From positions 1 to 8,189 of the forward strand of contig CAZKRU010000119.1 of NCBI GenBank assembly GCA_964555235.1: a stretch of 8,189 nucleotides of DNA, given 5' to 3'. The stretch comes from CAZKRU01 sp964555235 (lineage in GTDB: Bacteria; Verrucomicrobiota; Verrucomicrobiia; Methylacidiphilales; CAMAQI01). The notes below the pieces were generated by a model. The model worked only from the letters and a program-made list of their open reading frames with translations. It had not been told where the DNA came from and did no database searches. Shown here in pieces: positions 5,620 through 8,189 of this stretch (positions are counted from its first letter, which is position 1; each line of letters starts with the position of its first letter). The position numbers and the translations under genes were made by a program.

Positions 5620-6840
5620 ATGAAACCTCGATGGCTCCTTTCGGTCGTTCTCGGAGGTACTACGGCACTCATGGCCGCAGAACCTGCCGCAACACCCGTA
5701 CTCCCCACGCCCACGACCTCCACCACTGCGGCACCGACTGCAGCAACTCCTACTGCGGCGACTCCCGCTACCGAAGCAACGGAGTCAGTCCCCGAAGTCG
5801 TTGTCGTACCGACCAAGATTACGGATCCCGTGGAGGCAGCCGCAGAGTTTGTTCGCAGAAAAGACCACGTCATGGCCATCACGCTTCTGGACAATCTGCT
5901 CCAACGCCGAGACCTTACCAAGGATGTGCGGGCTCGTGCGATGATGCTCCGGGCACTCATTTCCCTTGAGACGGGAAAGACTTCGGAGGCAATTGTCCGG
6001 TTCAGTGCCTGGCTTGAGCAATTTCCAGACCGTCCCGAAGTCTCGCAAATCTATCTTCTCCTCGGTCAATCCTTTCGGGAAATGCAAGCGACCTACCGCG
6101 CGCGTGAAGCCTTTTACCGCACCCTCACGGCAGCTGTCTCCAAAGCCGCTCGATCGAATTCAGAAGATCTCAGCACTCCTCAACTCTTAAAGCGGGCAGC
6201 CACTTGGGAAATTGCTGAAACAGAATACCAATCGGCAAATTGGGAACGCGCCGGAAATCTCTTTCAACGCTTCCGCGACCAAAACCCGGAAAGTATCGAA
6301 CTTTGTAATACCGCCCTCTACCGACAAGCCGATTGTTCCTATCAATTAGGAAATCCTTCGCAAGCCTCCGAACGCTACGAGCTGGCACTCTCGGTCTCCC
6401 CGTTTCATCCTTTTGCCCCTGAAGCATGGCTGCGATTACTCAGTCTCTACGGCGAATCCAATGAGGCTCGAAAACAGATCAAAGCGCTCGAGAGCTTCAT
6501 CTGGCTCGTCAAAAACCTTCACGAAGAACAGGCCCCCTACTGGCAACAACGCTGTGCCTCAGTCCTCTTGGAGCAGCTCCGGAGCAATCCAAAACAACAG
6601 GCAGACCTTCTGACCCAACTCAATTCAACGGTTTCCGATTCACAATGGAAATCGATCTTTGACTATTATGCTCAGCTCATTAGCCGAACTGAAAGCACGA
6701 TTCGACTGACCTCCACGCAATCGCCTGCAACCGATGAAGGCTGGACCGAGTGGAAAGCCGCTTTCAACCAGATGCAACAAAAACTCGAAACCGGAATCAA
6801 AGAGGCCACGACCATTCCTTCTCCATCGGTCAAACCTTAA
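5620..6840 (+). CDS. Exported tetratricopeptide-repeat protein
   Basis: This 406-residue protein begins with a signal peptide (MKPRWLLSVVLGGTTALMAA, probable cleavage near residue 19 or 20), placing it in the periplasm. A low-complexity Ala/Thr/Pro linker follows (about 21-60). Residues 70-300 are helical and hold TPR-like units at about 107-138 (ALISLETGKTSEAIVRFSAW), 144-175, 193-225 (AEYQSANWERAGNLFQRF-like), 230-262 (ADCSYQLGNPSQASERYELAL) and perhaps 267-298. TPR proteins are protein-binding scaffolds, and the general look recalls YbgF/BamD-type envelope TPR proteins, but no family can be named. There is no lipobox. It lies 9 bp downstream of the proline-rich gene and 9 bp upstream of the sigma-54 regulator, so it is surely in the same operon. 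Its partner is unknown; the proline-rich neighbour is a reasonable guess. Confidence 0.85.
   Translation: MKPRWLLSVVLGGTTALMAAEPAATPVLPTPTTSTTAAPTAATPTAATPATEATESVPEVVVVPTKITDPVEAAAEFVRRKDHVMAITLLDNLLQRRDLTKDVRARAMMLRALISLETGKTSEAIVRFSAWLEQFPDRPEVSQIYLLLGQSFREMQATYRAREAFYRTLTAAVSKAARSNSEDLSTPQLLKRAATWEIAETEYQSANWERAGNLFQRFRDQNPESIELCNTALYRQADCSYQLGNPSQASERYELALSVSPFHPFAPEAWLRLLSLYGESNEARKQIKALESFIWLVKNLHEEQAPYWQQRCASVLLEQLRSNPKQQADLLTQLNSTVSDSQWKSIFDYYAQLISRTESTIRLTSTQSPATDEGWTEWKAAFNQMQQKLETGIKEATTIPSPSVKP
5734..5763 (+). repeat. Tandem 15-bp repeat coding PTAAT twice
   Basis: Two imperfect 15-bp copies, each encoding PTAAT, lie in the linker after the signal peptide of the TPR protein. The copies differ at synonymous positions. 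It is probably a length-variable spacer. Confidence 0.6.
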
Positions 6841-6849
6841 GTCCACTCC

Positions 6850-8189
6850 ATGCAGTTTGAGAAAATCATCATCGTCGACGATGACCCGATCATTCGTCGG
6901 ATGCTCGTCAACCACCTGCAAAAGCAGAATGCGGTTGTGCTTGGGGTGATGAATGCCCAGCAAGCGCTGGAAGAACAGCGCAAAGAACCCGCAGACTTGA
7001 TGATCATCGATCTTCAACTTCCAGATGCCAGCGGCTTGGAAGTGATGCAACAGGCCAAAAAGATGGGACCTCCCGTGGATGCCATGATTATCACTGGATT
7101 CGGCACCATCGAATCCGCCGTCGATGCCATGAAGATGGGAGCCGTCAACTACATCCTCAAGCCCTTTACGCTCGAACAATTTGATATCGCGCTCGGGCAA
7201 CTCCTCCAACAGCGCCAGCTCCGGGGAGAAAATCGTTATCTGCGCGAGCTGAACGAAGAGGGGGGATCTCCCGAGTTACTCTCTTTCAGTCCCGAGATGG
7301 AAAATATTCAACGCCTCATCCAACGAGTCGCCCCCACGAATGCCACGGTTTTGATTCAGGGCGAAAGCGGCACCGGCAAAGAACTCATCGCCCGAGCGAT
7401 TCACGCCCAGAGCGGCCGCAAGGACAAACCGTACATCAAAGTCAATTGCGCCGCGGTGCCAGAAAATCTTCTTGAAAGTGAATTTTTTGGACACGAAAAG
7501 GGATCCTTCACCGGGGCGACTGTCAAACGCGAAGGCCGCTTCGAACTTGCAACCGGCGGAACATTGCTTTTGGACGAGGTTACCGAAATCAGCCCCGGAC
7601 TTCAGGCGAAATTACTCCGCGCTCTTCAAGAACAAGAGTTTGAACGCGTCGGAGGAAGTCGCACCATCCGCGTTGATGTCCGTATCATCGCCACCACCAA
7701 TCGCGACCTCGCCAAGGCCGTGGAAAAAGGCGAGTTCCGGCAAGATCTCTACTTTCGTTTGAATGTCGTTCCCGTCGTTGTCCCTCCCCTCCGAGAGCGT
7801 CGGCACGAAGCCGAAGCGCTTCTGAAAAGTTTTCTGGAGCGTTTTGCCAGCCGTCATAACAAACCGATTCCAAAATTCAGTCCTGAGGTCTTTCAACGTG
7901 TCAGCGCCTACTCCTGGCCCGGGAATGTCCGAGAGCTCCAAAACTGCGCTGAACGAGCGATTATTCTCTCCGATCCGGATCGCCCCTTAGAGTTTCAAGA
8001 TCTTGTCCCGATGTCTACCAGTTGTTATTCCCCTGCCTCAAATGGGGTCAACGGAGCAACGACCGCTACCGTGACAACCACCGCCCTCCCCCCCATTTCC
8101 CCCCGCCGAAGCCGTTCCAAGCGTTGCCAAAAAGGAACGTTGGCGCATCCCGGAAGCCCGTCAAAAAAACCAGGGCCACCGAAACGGGG
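6850..8189 (+). CDS. NtrC-family sigma-54-dependent response regulator (partial, probable 3' frameshift)
   Basis: This is a bacterial enhancer-binding protein that would activate sigma-54 RNA polymerase when phosphorylated. REC domain (about 4-120): acidic Asp10-Asp12, phospho-acceptor Asp54 in MIIDLQLPD, Thr82, Lys104. AAA+ domain (about 143-375): Walker A GESGTGKE (171-178), the sigma-54 contact loop GSFTGA (218-223, Ser in place of the usual Ala at position 2), Walker B GGTLLLDE (236-243), the DLYFRLNV arginine region, and WPGNVRELQN (356-365). The reading frame is open to the window end. Codons after about 8094 no longer read like the family's Fis-type helix-turn-helix, while another frame does (see the 8102-8189 entry). 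The ATG is 9 bp after the TPR gene stop, and no clear Shine-Dalgarno is visible. The kinase partner is unknown; it may lie downstream. Confidence 0.93.
   Translation, partial: MQFEKIIIVDDDPIIRRMLVNHLQKQNAVVLGVMNAQQALEEQRKEPADLMIIDLQLPDASGLEVMQQAKKMGPPVDAMIITGFGTIESAVDAMKMGAVNYILKPFTLEQFDIALGQLLQQRQLRGENRYLRELNEEGGSPELLSFSPEMENIQRLIQRVAPTNATVLIQGESGTGKELIARAIHAQSGRKDKPYIKVNCAAVPENLLESEFFGHEKGSFTGATVKREGRFELATGGTLLLDEVTEISPGLQAKLLRALQEQEFERVGGSRTIRVDVRIIATTNRDLAKAVEKGEFRQDLYFRLNVVPVVVPPLRERRHEAEALLKSFLERFASRHNKPIPKFSPEVFQRVSAYSWPGNVRELQNCAERAIILSDPDRPLEFQDLVPMSTSCYSPASNGVNGATTATVTTTALPPISPRRSRSKRCQKGTLAHPGSPSKKPGPPKR
8102..8189 (+). other. Out-of-frame start of the Fis-type HTH domain
   Basis: Read in frame from 8102, this stretch gives VAKKERWRIPEARQKNQGHRNG-like residues. 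These closely resemble the start of the Fis-type DNA-binding domain of sigma-54 activators (usually ERxRILEAL-x-KNxGNRT). The upstream gene is in frame with 8101, so one extra base lies between. Runs of 7 C (8088-8094) and 6 C (8099-8104) are likely places. Removing one C joins the frames with no stop. The match is about 18 residues and cut by the window end. Confidence 0.6.

Noticed and set aside
6640..7209. 189-residue minus-strand open frame
   Set aside because: It overlaps the TPR gene end and the receiver domain of the sigma-54 regulator, both well supported. Its His/Asp/Gly-rich content is typical of antisense translation.
1..8189. CRISPR arrays, tRNA or rRNA genes, insertion sequences, attachment sites
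   Set aside because: I saw no spaced direct repeats, clover-leaf sequence, transposase or terminal inverted repeats. The only direct repeat seen is the short PTAAT-coding pair.

Overview
The window looks like bacterial chromosome of roughly balanced base composition and dense, leaderless-looking gene packing. Two signal peptides, a periplasmic-type TPR protein and a sigma-54-type regulator suggest a Gram-negative (diderm) organism. PurS as a separate subunit excludes the enterobacterial type with one long PurL. The mix of HDOD, CheX, REC-REC-STAS and NtrC-like proteins fits Verrucomicrobiota or another PVC lineage, or a deltaproteobacterium-like group. That placement is a low-confidence inference.

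Layout. (1) 117-1054, plus strand: purS and purQ, two of the three subunits of FGAM synthase; purL is not in the window. (2) 1059-2969, minus strand: a two-gene operon read from a good divergent promoter near 3000. It encodes an HDOD-domain protein, then a 326-residue protein that I read as a degenerate histidine-kinase-like or phosphotransferase protein. This operon runs into purQ with only 4 bp between the stop codons. (3) 2970-3108: a very AT-rich divergent control region with an imperfect inverted repeat. (4) 3109-8189, plus strand: a tightly packed run of five genes: a CheX-like phosphatase, a REC-pseudoREC-STAS protein, an exported proline-rich protein of unknown function, an exported TPR protein, and an NtrC-family sigma-54 activator cut by the window end.

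How they may work together. The divergent block 2043-8189 holds the parts of a signalling circuit: a possible phosphotransfer protein, two receiver proteins, a CheY-P-phosphatase homologue, a STAS output, an HDOD scaffold or regulator, and two envelope proteins co-directional with the cytoplasmic ones. No complete histidine kinase is visible, so the phosphate source would lie outside the window. The grouping is seen in the sequence; a shared function is inference.

The last about 100 bases look frameshifted. The conserved Fis-type DNA-binding start of the sigma-54 regulator appears in another frame, downstream of two C homopolymers.
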